From CAZMRW01 sp964568805 (GTDB lineage: Bacteria; Pseudomonadota; Gammaproteobacteria; Methylococcales; Methylomonadaceae): a stretch of 16,679 nt of DNA. The stretch spans positions 1 to 16,679 of the forward strand of contig CAZMRW010000090.1 of the NCBI GenBank assembly GCA_964568805.1, written 5' to 3'. The notes beneath the pieces are model-generated. The model did no database searches and was not told the origin of the DNA. It was given only the letters and a program-made list of their open reading frames with translations. How positions within the stretch are numbered: position 1 is the stretch's first letter; the number at the start of each line of letters is the position of its first letter. This document shows positions 7,326 to 15,007 of this stretch, one piece after another. The translations under genes were made by a program, and so were the position numbers.

Positions 7326-7350
7326 ACCTTGAACCTTGAACCTTGTACCT
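7326..7350. repeat. short tandem repeat of ACCTTGA
   Basis: Three heptads (ACCTTGA, ACCTTGA, ACCTTGT) plus a partial ACCT run directly up to the end of the plsC gene. Related strings (CCTTGTACTTT near 7211, CAAGGTG near 7180) occur in the same intergenic stretch. Its function is unknown. A slippage-prone microsatellite or a 3'-UTR element are possibilities. Confidence 0.6.
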
Positions 7351-7354
7351 ATCC

Positions 7355-8098
7355 TTACATCTCCTTCATGGCCTGAGCGATCCACGTTTCCGCCTCGGCA
7401 TTAATATCCGCGGCTTTGCGTCCCCGAGTCTCGATGGGAGGGCCGATTTTGACTTTTATGGTTCCCGGATATTTTAAAAAACTGTATCGCGGCCAGTAGA
7501 CCCCTGCATTGTGCGCAATGGGGATAACCGGATAGCCTGATTGCTGCGCCAGCATCGCTCCGCCGGCGTTAAATTTCCTGACTTCCCCGGGAGCGGTACG
7601 GGTGCCTTCAGGGAATATCAGCACCCACAATCCTTGCTTCAGGTTTGCTGTTCCCTGCTCCAGCAACTTGCGCATGGCGGCGCGCTGATTTTTCCGGTCG
7701 ATCGCAATGGGTCTGAGCGTCGCCATGGCCCAACCCCAAACCGGCAGCCAAAGCAAGGAACGTTTCAGTAAAACGGAATGCATCGGCAGAAAATATCTAA
7801 AAGCGATTGTTTCCCATGCTGACTGGTGTTTGCTGAGTACGATCGAGGTTCGATCTGCAACGATATGCTCCAGGCCTTCGATTTCATAGTGTATGCCGCA
7901 ACACACTTCTGCCAGCCACAAGACGAACCGCACCCAGAGGCCCGAGATTTGGTAGCGTATTCTGAAAGGCAACACGATGGCCAACATAATCAGGGGACAG
8001 ATAGCTAATAAAGACAGGACCATGCCTGTAAATAACAGGGCCGATCCCGTATATAACCTGATTTTATTGCCTTGATACGAGGTAGGTTGCGGCGTCAT
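7355..8098 (-). CDS. plsC: 1-acyl-sn-glycerol-3-phosphate acyltransferase (PlsC/LPLAT family)
   Basis: This 247-residue inner-membrane enzyme is predicted to acylate lysophosphatidate to phosphatidate. There is an N-terminal hydrophobic region (about 14-44) and a second at 54-69. The catalytic box is HQSAWE (91-96), an HX4E variant of the usual HX4D. The other motifs are present: IAIDR (131-135), FPEGTRT (162-168) and YPVIPIA (189-195). It is last in the order glyQ-glyS-gmhB-plsC, an arrangement also found in Pseudomonas. The ATG at 8098 is chosen over the upstream TTG (8110). It overlaps gmhB by 35 bases with no clear ribosome-binding site, so the true start is uncertain. An internal ATG at 8020 would remove part of the first helix. 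Confidence 0.88.
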   Translation of the reverse strand: MTPQPTSYQGNKIRLYTGSALLFTGMVLSLLAICPLIMLAIVLPFRIRYQISGLWVRFVLWLAEVCCGIHYEIEGLEHIVADRTSIVLSKHQSAWETIAFRYFLPMHSVLLKRSLLWLPVWGWAMATLRPIAIDRKNQRAAMRKLLEQGTANLKQGLWVLIFPEGTRTAPGEVRKFNAGGAMLAQQSGYPVIPIAHNAGVYWPRYSFLKYPGTIKVKIGPPIETRGRKAADINAEAETWIAQAMKEM

Positions 8099-8609
8099 AT
8101 AAATTTTCAAATACAGGAATTGTTAGATCAGGACATGTTGCCAGCGTCTTTTGTCCTTTGCCGGTTTTGACCAGTATCGGCTGTGCGCCAGCCGATTCAG
8201 CCGCCTGGATATCTCTAAGGGTGTCCCCCACAAACGGGACGTTTTTAAGATCGGCATGGTAATCGTCAGCAAACGCTTTAAGCAATCCCGGTTTTGGTTT
8301 GCGGCAATTACAGCCCGTTTCCGGCCCGTGCGGACAAAAATAGACGGCCGTTATCGTAGCGCCTTTTTCCTGAGCCAACCGATACATTTTGGCATGAATG
8401 CTATCCAGCATCGCCTGATCGAACAGGCCTCGCTCCAGTCCGGCCTGATTGGTGATGACAACGACCTTATAACCATGGGAATTAAGCAGGGCAATCGCTT
8501 CGAGACTGCCCTCAATCGCTTGCCATTCTTCCGGGGACTTTATGTACTCATCCGAGTCATGGTTGATGACCCCGTCTCTATCGAGTAAAACATAGCGATC
8601 CTGACTCAT
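8064..8609 (-). CDS. gmhB: D-glycero-beta-D-manno-heptose-1,7-bisphosphate 7-phosphatase
   Basis: This 181-residue cytosolic HAD-family phosphatase removes the 7-phosphate of heptose bisphosphate in the ADP-heptose pathway for LPS inner core. It has motif I DRDGVIN (10-16; nucleophile Asp10, acid/base Asp12), motif II TNQAG (53-57), the structural zinc loop CPHGPETGCNCRKPKPG (Cys92, His94, Cys100, Cys102), the motif III lysine in RKPKPG, and motif IV VGDTLRD (127-133). The length is that of the free-standing GmhB. It follows glyS by 9 bases and runs into plsC, so translation is probably coupled. A histidinol-phosphatase role is less likely because there is no fused dehydratase domain and no his genes are nearby. 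Confidence 0.92.
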   Translation of the reverse strand: MSQDRYVLLDRDGVINHDSDEYIKSPEEWQAIEGSLEAIALLNSHGYKVVVITNQAGLERGLFDQAMLDSIHAKMYRLAQEKGATITAVYFCPHGPETGCNCRKPKPGLLKAFADDYHADLKNVPFVGDTLRDIQAAESAGAQPILVKTGKGQKTLATCPDLTIPVFENLYDAATYLVSRQ

Positions 8610-8618
8610 ATCGGCGAT

Positions 8619-10688
8619 TTAAGACTGTAATTTTGAAATGTCGGCACAGGTTAGAAATTGCTCCGACAGCATCGTCAGCAAGGCCAGGCGATTGGACCGA
8701 AGCTCGAGATCGTCGGCCATGACCATGACATGATCAAAAAAGGCATTGACCGCCGGTTCGGTTTGCGCCAGCCGTTTGAGCGTTGCCTGGTAATCGCGCC
8801 CGGCCAGCAACGGTTTGATATCGGCGGACGATTGCATGGCGGCATCCAGCAACTGCTTTTCTTCCGCCTCAACCAGGGGGCCTACCGTGGCGGCCGGCTT
8901 CGTATCCGATTTTTTCAGGATATTACGTATGCGTTTGTTAGCGGCGGCCAGGCTTTCCGCTTGCGGTAATTGCCTGAACGATCTGACGGCCTCAAGCCGC
9001 TGGATGAAGTCAAAGGGTTCGTCCGGATTGACCGACATCACGGCATCGAATTCATCGGCTGAGAACCCCCGATCCAGGCAATAGCTTTTCAGGCGATCGA
9101 AAACGAAATCGGTGACCGCTGCGCGTGTGGCCTCCCTATCGAACGAATGCGTGAACAGGCTCAATGAATAATCGATCAATTCTCTCATATTGAGGATTAA
9201 TTTATGTTCGATGATGATTCTCAAAACGCCCAGTGCCGCCCGTCTCAATGCATAAGGATCTTTATCGCCGGTGGGAATGAGGCCCGCGCTGAAAATCCCG
9301 GTCAGGGTATCGATTTTTTCAGCGATCGCCAGAATTTGGCCGGTCTGGCTGCGAGGTGTCGGGCTGCCCGATTGTTTGGGAAAATAGTGTTCCTCGATCG
9401 CCTGGGCGACGACTGCCGGCTCATGATCCGCCAGCGCGTAGTATTTGCCCATGATGCCTTGAAGATTGCCGAACTCGCCGACCATTTCCGTCATCAAATC
9501 GGTTTTGGCCAGCAAGGCGGCTCGCTTGACCCAGTCGACATTGGCGTCTAGTTTATCCGCAATGGATTCAGACAGTTTGATGACGCGGCCCGTTTTATCG
9601 GCAACCGTGCCCAACTTTTCCTGGAAAACAATCGTTGACAGGCTTTCGACACGATCGGCCAGGGATTTTTTCCTGTCCTGTTTCCAGAAAAACTCGGCAT
9701 CGGTCAGCCTCGGCGTAATGACACGCTCATTGCCGCGCTGTATCGACTCGGGCCGGCTGCTATCGATATTGCTGAAGGTGATAAAATGCGGCATCAACGC
9801 GCCGTTATCGTCCTTAACCGGAAAATATTTCTGATTGGTCTGCATCGTCGTGATCAGCACTTCGGCGGGTAATTCGAGAAAACGCGGATCGAAATTCCCG
9901 GTAATCGGTACCGGCCATTCATTCAAGGCGGTGACTTCTTCCAGTAAGTCGTCTTCGATATGCGCGATGCCGTTTACGTTTAATGCCGCTTGCTCAGCGG
10001 CTGCGCGAATGGCGGCTTTTCTTTGCTCAAAGTCGGCGATGACCTTGCCCTGTTCGAACAGGGTTCTCTGATACTCGTCAGGACTGATGAGTATCAGTTT
10101 TTGCGGTGCATGAAAACGATGGCCCTGCGTTTCCGACCCGGTCGCAAGACCCAGAATTTCCGTGGGGATAACATCATTGCCGTAAAGGAGGACGGCCCAA
10201 TGCACGGGCCTGACGAATTCGGTGTTTCCGGTGCCCCAACGCATCCGTTTGGCAATCGGCAGAGCGGCCAGACTCTGACGAATGATCTCCGGAACCAGCT
10301 TTTCTGTGGCCTGGCCCTTGACCTCCTGGGTAAATCCGAGCCATTCGCCCTTGTCTGTCTTAATTCGTTGCAACTGTTCGAAAGTCGTACCGCAACTTGC
10401 GGCAAAACCCAAAGCGGCTTTACTGGGGCTTCCATCCGGCGCGTACGCGGCTTGTATGGCCGGCCCCCGTTTTTCGACGGTCTGGTCTGGTTGGGCCGTA
10501 GCCAGATTTTCTATCAACACGGCAAGCCGTCTGGGTGTGGCATAAAACGTGCTGCCGGTGAAGTGTAAGCCGGCGGCATTCATGCCATCCACGAACGAGT
10601 TGTGCAGGGCGGTGGCCAGATTCAGCAGGTTTTTGGGCGGCAACTCTTCCGAACCCAGCTCAAAAAGTAAATGTTTGTAATCGGTCAT
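8619..10688 (-). CDS. glyS: glycine-tRNA ligase beta subunit
   Basis: This is the beta subunit (689 residues, the same length as the E. coli protein) of the alpha2-beta2 glycyl-tRNA synthetase. It carries the tRNA-recognition part, while catalysis sits in GlyQ. Signatures are the N-terminal LLFELGSEELPPKNL (7-21), TPRRLAVLIENL, ITTMQTNQKYFPVKDDNG, the central EKIDTLTGIFSAGLIPTGDKDPYALRRAALG stretch, which resembles the degenerate HD-type region of this family, and the C-terminal LRSNRLALLTMLSEQF...ADIS anticodon-binding end. Its ATG overlaps the stop of glyQ by four bases (ATGA), a classic coupled arrangement that would help equal subunit synthesis. Confidence 0.97.
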   Translation of the reverse strand: MTDYKHLLFELGSEELPPKNLLNLATALHNSFVDGMNAAGLHFTGSTFYATPRRLAVLIENLATAQPDQTVEKRGPAIQAAYAPDGSPSKAALGFAASCGTTFEQLQRIKTDKGEWLGFTQEVKGQATEKLVPEIIRQSLAALPIAKRMRWGTGNTEFVRPVHWAVLLYGNDVIPTEILGLATGSETQGHRFHAPQKLILISPDEYQRTLFEQGKVIADFEQRKAAIRAAAEQAALNVNGIAHIEDDLLEEVTALNEWPVPITGNFDPRFLELPAEVLITTMQTNQKYFPVKDDNGALMPHFITFSNIDSSRPESIQRGNERVITPRLTDAEFFWKQDRKKSLADRVESLSTIVFQEKLGTVADKTGRVIKLSESIADKLDANVDWVKRAALLAKTDLMTEMVGEFGNLQGIMGKYYALADHEPAVVAQAIEEHYFPKQSGSPTPRSQTGQILAIAEKIDTLTGIFSAGLIPTGDKDPYALRRAALGVLRIIIEHKLILNMRELIDYSLSLFTHSFDREATRAAVTDFVFDRLKSYCLDRGFSADEFDAVMSVNPDEPFDFIQRLEAVRSFRQLPQAESLAAANKRIRNILKKSDTKPAATVGPLVEAEEKQLLDAAMQSSADIKPLLAGRDYQATLKRLAQTEPAVNAFFDHVMVMADDLELRSNRLALLTMLSEQFLTCADISKLQS

Positions 10689-11605
10689 GATGATTCTCCC
10701 TGTCCTGCCAACAGCGGGAAGCCTAGCGACTCCCGGCGCTGGTAATAGGCTTCGGCAACGGCTTTAGCCAGATTTCTGACTCTTAAGATATAGCGCTGCC
10801 GCTCGGTTACCGAAATGGCATGACGCGCATCCAGCAGGTTGAAGGTATGCGAGGCTTTCAGCACCATTTCGTAAGCGGGCAGCGGCAGATTGAGTGCGAT
10901 CAGCTTCTGGCATTCCTGCTCATAGGTGTCGAAGCACTTGAACAGGAAGTCGACATTGGCATGATCGAAATTGTACGCGGACATTTCCACTTCGTTCTGA
11001 TGAAACACATCGCCATAAGTCACGACGCCATGCGGAGTTCGTGTCCAGACCAGATCGTACACGCTTTTGACGCCCTGCAAGTACATGGCGATGCGCTCCA
11101 GGCCATAGGTGATTTCGCCGGTGACGGGCCGGCATTCCAATCCGCCGATCTGCTGGAAATAGGTAAACTGGGTCACTTCCATGCCGTTAAGCCAGACTTC
11201 CCAGCCTAGGCCCCAGGCGCCCAAGGTTGGCGATTCCCAGTTGTCTTCAACGAAACGGATATCGTGTTCGAGCAAATCGAAACCCAGAGTCCGCAGCGAA
11301 CCCAGGTAAAGTTCCTGAAAATCGTCCGGTGACGGTTTCAGGATCACCTGATACTGATAATAATGCTGCAGCCGGTTCGGATTTTCGCCGAAACGCCCGT
11401 CGGTCGGCCGACGCGAAGGTTGAACATACGCCGTATTCCACGGTTCGGGCCCGATCGCGCGCAAAAAAGTAGCCGGATGAAAAGTCCCCGCCCCCACTTC
11501 CTGATCCAGCGGCTGCAACAGCACGCAACCCTGATTCGACCAGTATTCCTGCAAAGCCAGGATGAGTCCCTGAAATGTCGATAAATCGTATTTTTGGTTA
11601 GCCAC
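10685..11605 (-). CDS. glyQ: glycine-tRNA ligase alpha subunit
   Basis: This class II aminoacyl-tRNA synthetase subunit activates glycine and forms glycyl-AMP. It has TFQGLILALQEYWSNQGC (10-27), GAGTFHPATFLRAIGPEPW, QPSRRPTDGRFGENPNRLQ (62-80), TLGAWGLGWEVWLNGMEVTQ and the C-terminal NLLDARHAISVTERQRY. The frame is open back to a TTG at 11623 and has two GTG codons (11614, 11605). I take GTG 11605 (306 residues, MANQKYD...) because it matches the family's short N-terminus and because a TATAAT at 11637-11642 would put the transcript start near 11630, too close for the TTG. No clear ribosome-binding site supports any of the three, so the start is tentative. Confidence 0.95.
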   Translation of the reverse strand: MANQKYDLSTFQGLILALQEYWSNQGCVLLQPLDQEVGAGTFHPATFLRAIGPEPWNTAYVQPSRRPTDGRFGENPNRLQHYYQYQVILKPSPDDFQELYLGSLRTLGFDLLEHDIRFVEDNWESPTLGAWGLGWEVWLNGMEVTQFTYFQQIGGLECRPVTGEITYGLERIAMYLQGVKSVYDLVWTRTPHGVVTYGDVFHQNEVEMSAYNFDHANVDFLFKCFDTYEQECQKLIALNLPLPAYEMVLKASHTFNLLDARHAISVTERQRYILRVRNLAKAVAEAYYQRRESLGFPLLAGQGESS

Positions 11606-11636
11606 GGTACACACGTTATGCAATAAAAATCCGTGG

Positions 11637-11642
11637 ATTATA
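11637..11642 (-). promoter_or_regulatory. probable -10 element for glyQ operon
   Basis: On the minus strand this reads TATAAT, an exact sigma70 -10 hexamer, about 32 bases before the preferred GTG start. The -35 position at 17-18 bases has only a poor match. It is supported mainly by the exact -10 and its position. Confidence 0.4.
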
Positions 11643-12018
11643 ACTGAAATTTAAGTTTGGAGCAGGGTTTGTGATGAGGGTTGGCCTTGGCTAAAACATG
11701 TTAGTTGGACGGCCTGCTGATTGACAACCCGGCAATTTTCAGACTTCCGGACGCTGTCTTACCTTTGCCCGCCCAAACCGCAGAATGACGCGGATCATTT
11801 ACGCGTACCCGGCGCCATGCGGAAAAACGATCGGCGCTACGCCAAATCGTCCGGCCCGATTCTTTGCGCACGTGCCGATGCTTGCTGACCGGAATATGAA
11901 TTGCTGATTGTTGAGTCCGGGATGTACGGCATGGGCTTCCGCCGGATGACAATAGCCTTTGGAGCAACTGCACAGGAGAAAGAGATTCTTGAAGCTTAAG
12001 ATGTCCCCTGAATTTTAA

Positions 12019-12047
12019 TTGAACATTGTTTAATTATTGATTATAGT
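12019..12047 (+). promoter_or_regulatory. sigma70-type promoter for aas
   Basis: TTGAAC (12019-12024) and TATAGT (12042-12047) are separated by 17 bases of AT-rich sequence, each close to the sigma70 consensus (TTGACA, TATAAT). Transcription would start near 12054, giving a leader of about 48 bases before the aas ATG. It is the best promoter match I found in the window. Confidence 0.6.
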
Positions 12048-12089
12048 AAATCCATACACGATAATTTTTATATTTGCTAAGATGACGTC

Positions 12090-12095
12090 AGGAGG
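12090..12095 (+). promoter_or_regulatory. strong ribosome-binding site of aas
   Basis: AGGAGG lies 6 bases before the ATG at 12102. It is a full Shine-Dalgarno core and fixes the start of the gene. Confidence 0.8.
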
Positions 12096-12101
12096 ATAGT
12101 T

Positions 12102-14276
12102 ATGTTAAAAAAACTTTTAAGGCGGTTCCTGGGCGGGCTGCTGACGTTGTTGTTCCGTATAGAAATCAATGGAATTAACAATTATAATGCTGCAGGAAAG
12201 CGTGTGCTGATCGTCGCCAATCACACGTCTTTTCTTGATCCGCTGCTTTTGTGGGTATTTCTGCCGGATGATATCACGTTCGCGATCAACACCCATATCT
12301 CCCAGCGCTGGTGGTTAAAGCCATTCCTGGGCTTATCACAGGTTTATCCAATGGATCCCACCCATCCGATGTCGCTGAAAGATCTGGTGCATCACCTGCA
12401 GGATGACATCAAGACAGTCATTTTTCCGGAAGGCCGCATTACCGTCACCGGTTCACTGATGAAAGTTTATGACGGCACCGGCATGGTCGCCGACAGATCG
12501 GAAGCCGCCGTCCTGCCCATACGCATCGACGGCGCAAAATACACCCATTTTTCCAGGCTGGCCGGCGTCGTGCGGTTGCGCTGGTTTCCCAAAATCACTA
12601 TCCACATTTTGCCCTCCACGCGCGTTTCGGCACCCAAACAATTGAAAGGCAAGGAGCGCCGTAAATATAGCGGTCATGTTTTGTCGGATATTATGTCCGA
12701 TATGATGTTTGGCGCCAGCAATTACCGGCGGACTATTTTCGCCGATCTGCTGGAAGCCCGCCATATCCATGGCGGAAATCAATTAATCGCCGAAGACCTG
12801 GAACGTAAACCCTTATCGTATGATGCGTTAATCACACGCACAATCGCCATTGGCAACGCATTAATTTACACGACTTCTCCCGGCGAACATGTGGGCATCT
12901 TACTGCCCAATTCGACCAATACCCTGTGCGTGATTCTGGGTTTGCAGCTGCACGGGCGCATCCCGGCGATGCTCAATTTTTCAACCGGTTCGGCAGGTAT
13001 GCTGTCCGCCTGCAATACGGCGCAAATCAAGACTATCCTGACCTCACGCCGGTTTCTAGAAAAGGGGAAATTGACCGATGAAGCCGATCAATTGGCTCAG
13101 CAGTGTAACCTGGTTTATCTGGAAGATCTGGCGGGGCAATTATCTAAAACGGACAAACTCAAGGCCTTTCTGCAGTGCAAAACCGCCTCTTTTTGGTACA
13201 AGGATAAACAATTCAATCCCGACAGTCCCGCAGTGGTCTTATTTACGTCGGGTTCCGAAGGTACGCCAAAAGGCGTGGTGCTGTCGCATTCGAACATCCT
13301 GGCCAACCTTAAGCAACTGGAAGCCCGCATCAGTTTTACTCCCCAGGATGTGGTGCTCAACTTCCTTCCGATGTTTCATTCCTTCGGTTTCACCGTCGGC
13401 TCCATGCTGCCGGTGCTATACGGAATGAAAGTGTTCTTTTACCCGACGCCGCTGCATTATGCCGTAATTCCTGAAATCGCTTATGAAATCAAAGCGACTA
13501 TCATGTTCGGCACCAATACCTTTTTTGCCAATTACGGCAAAAAAGCCAATCCCTACGATTTCTTTAGCATGCGTTATGTGGTGGCTGGCGCCGAAAAGCT
13601 GCAAAGCAGCACTCGCGATCTCTGGGCCAAAAAATTCGGCATTCGCATTCTTGAAGGCTACGGCGCTACTGAAACGACGCCGATTACCTCGGTCAATACG
13701 CCGATGTACTATAAAGAAGGCACGGTGGGGCGGTTTATGCCAAAAATGAGCTATCACTTGGAGCCCGTGCCGGGGATCGCCGATGCAGGCCAATTGCACG
13801 TAAGCGGACCCAACATCATGCTGGGTTATCTATTGGCAAACAATCCGGGCAAACTGGTGCCGCCCGAATCGAAATACGGCAAAGGCTGGTATGATACCGG
13901 CGACATTGTCGATGTCGATAATGAAGGATTCATCACCATACGCGGTCGCAGCAAACGTTTCGCCAAAGTCAGCGGCGAAATGGTTTCGTTGACCGCGGTA
14001 GAGCAATTGGCGACCACTGCCTGGCCGGATGCGCACCACGCCGCCGTCAGCTTGCCGGATCCAAAGAAGGGTGAGCAGGTTATTCTGCTCACCACGAAAA
14101 AACAGGTCAGCGCCCATGATCTGGCGCAGGCATCCGATGGCGTCGCCGCCATCATGCTGCCTAAAAAGGTCATTACCGTTGACGTCATACCGGTCCTGGC
14201 AACCGGTAAAACCGATTATCCCGCCGCAACCGAGCTTGCAGCCGGTTATGTGGCAAAGAAAACGGCCGATGTTTAA
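12102..14276 (+). CDS. aas: bifunctional 2-acyl-GPE acyltransferase / acyl-ACP synthetase
   Basis: This 724-residue inner-membrane enzyme matches E. coli Aas (719 residues) along its whole length. It recycles lysophosphatidylethanolamine: the C-terminal domain activates a fatty acid with ATP onto ACP and the N-terminal domain transfers it to the lysolipid. The acyltransferase domain (about 1-200) has NHTSFLDP (His41, Asp46), FPEGRITVTGSLMK (108-121) and PIRIDGA. The AMP-binding domain (about 240-720) has FTSGSEGTPKG (381-391), FHSFGFTVG, GYGATETTP (519-527), YDTGD (597-601), GRSKRFAKVSGE and the C-terminal lysine in GKTDY (Lys703). The gene has its own promoter and a strong ribosome-binding site. 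It lies 122 bases before the ynbA-like gene on the same strand, so co-transcription is plausible but not certain. Confidence 0.94.
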   Translation: MLKKLLRRFLGGLLTLLFRIEINGINNYNAAGKRVLIVANHTSFLDPLLLWVFLPDDITFAINTHISQRWWLKPFLGLSQVYPMDPTHPMSLKDLVHHLQDDIKTVIFPEGRITVTGSLMKVYDGTGMVADRSEAAVLPIRIDGAKYTHFSRLAGVVRLRWFPKITIHILPSTRVSAPKQLKGKERRKYSGHVLSDIMSDMMFGASNYRRTIFADLLEARHIHGGNQLIAEDLERKPLSYDALITRTIAIGNALIYTTSPGEHVGILLPNSTNTLCVILGLQLHGRIPAMLNFSTGSAGMLSACNTAQIKTILTSRRFLEKGKLTDEADQLAQQCNLVYLEDLAGQLSKTDKLKAFLQCKTASFWYKDKQFNPDSPAVVLFTSGSEGTPKGVVLSHSNILANLKQLEARISFTPQDVVLNFLPMFHSFGFTVGSMLPVLYGMKVFFYPTPLHYAVIPEIAYEIKATIMFGTNTFFANYGKKANPYDFFSMRYVVAGAEKLQSSTRDLWAKKFGIRILEGYGATETTPITSVNTPMYYKEGTVGRFMPKMSYHLEPVPGIADAGQLHVSGPNIMLGYLLANNPGKLVPPESKYGKGWYDTGDIVDVDNEGFITIRGRSKRFAKVSGEMVSLTAVEQLATTAWPDAHHAAVSLPDPKKGEQVILLTTKKQVSAHDLAQASDGVAAIMLPKKVITVDVIPVLATGKTDYPAATELAAGYVAKKTADV

Positions 14277-14398
14277 TCGGCGGCATGAACATGCGGCCGG
14301 AGCTGTTCACTCCCCTGGTCATTGCATTCCCATCATTTTTAAAAATAGCAAGAATCCGGAACTGGACACAATGACTTTCAATATCGGGACAAGATGCT

Positions 14399-15007
14399 AT
14401 GGCAACGATATATGACATCAAGCCGGCCTTCCAGAAACTGTTGAGGCCGGTCACCGGATGGCTCGCCGGCCGAGGCGTCACGGCCAATCAGGTCACCCTT
14501 GCGGCGCTGGCACTATCGCTGCTGACAGGACTGGCGTTAACGCTGGACCAAAGCCACCTTAAATTATTTTTGCTTCTGCCGCCATTGCTGTTTATTCGCA
14601 TGGCGCTGAACGCCATCGATGGCATGCTTGCGCGCGAACACCATATGCAAAGCCCGCTCGGCGCAATGCTGAATGAGCTGTCTGATGTCATCTCCGACGT
14701 TGCGCTTTACTTGCCTTTTGCGCTGCTGCCGTCGGTGTCGCCCTGGCTGATAGTCCTCGTCGTTATCGGCGCATTGCTGACTGAAATGACCGGCGTCATC
14801 GCCGTACAAATCGGCTCGACAAGACGCTACGACGGCCCCATGGGAAAAAGCGATCGCGCCTTCGCGTTCGGCGCCATTTCGCTGACAATAGGCGCCGGCG
14901 CCGCACCGGGAGCCTGGCTTAACTGGATATTCGCGGCCATCCTGGCGTTGACTTTGATTACCGTGATCAACCGTGCCCGGCATGCTCTAGCGGAAGCAAG
15001 CAGATGA
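14399..15007 (+). CDS. ynbA: YnbA-like CDP-alcohol phosphatidyltransferase family protein
   Basis: This 202-residue inner-membrane protein has about six helices. It closely resembles E. coli YnbA from the first residues (YDIKPAFQKLLRP, GVTANQVTLAALALSLLTGL) through IRMALNAIDGMLARE, ALYLPFALLP and GKSDRA. Enzymes of this family move a phosphoalcohol between a CDP-linked lipid and an acceptor alcohol using the motif DxxDGxxARx8GxxxDxxxD. Here it reads N71-A-I-D74-G-x2-A-R79-x8-G88-x3-N92-x3-D96, so the first and third aspartates are asparagine. An extra Asp100 follows. The same pattern appears in E. coli YnbA as I recall it, so it looks like a subfamily trait rather than decay. The acceptor is unknown. 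The stop overlaps the next start by four bases (ATGA). Confidence 0.88.
   Translation: MATIYDIKPAFQKLLRPVTGWLAGRGVTANQVTLAALALSLLTGLALTLDQSHLKLFLLLPPLLFIRMALNAIDGMLAREHHMQSPLGAMLNELSDVISDVALYLPFALLPSVSPWLIVLVVIGALLTEMTGVIAVQIGSTRRYDGPMGKSDRAFAFGAISLTIGAGAAPGAWLNWIFAAILALTLITVINRARHALAEASR

Larger units (their letters stand above)
11624..12101. other. 478-base divergent intergenic region
   Basis: This region lies between glyQ (leftward) and aas (rightward). It contains a probable glyQ -10 element, a good promoter and ribosome-binding site for aas, and a GC-rich central part (11701-11973). The central part is open on the minus strand for 90 codons, with an Arg/Ser-rich translation that looks like antisense noise. 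Other frames on both strands are also partly open there. I see no recognisable domain or RNA gene, so the central part may be a coding remnant or simply GC-rich spacer. Confidence 0.4.

Noticed and set aside
9990..10568. 192-codon plus-strand frame opposite glyS
   Set aside because: glyS is complete and full length on the other strand. This frame has no family signature.
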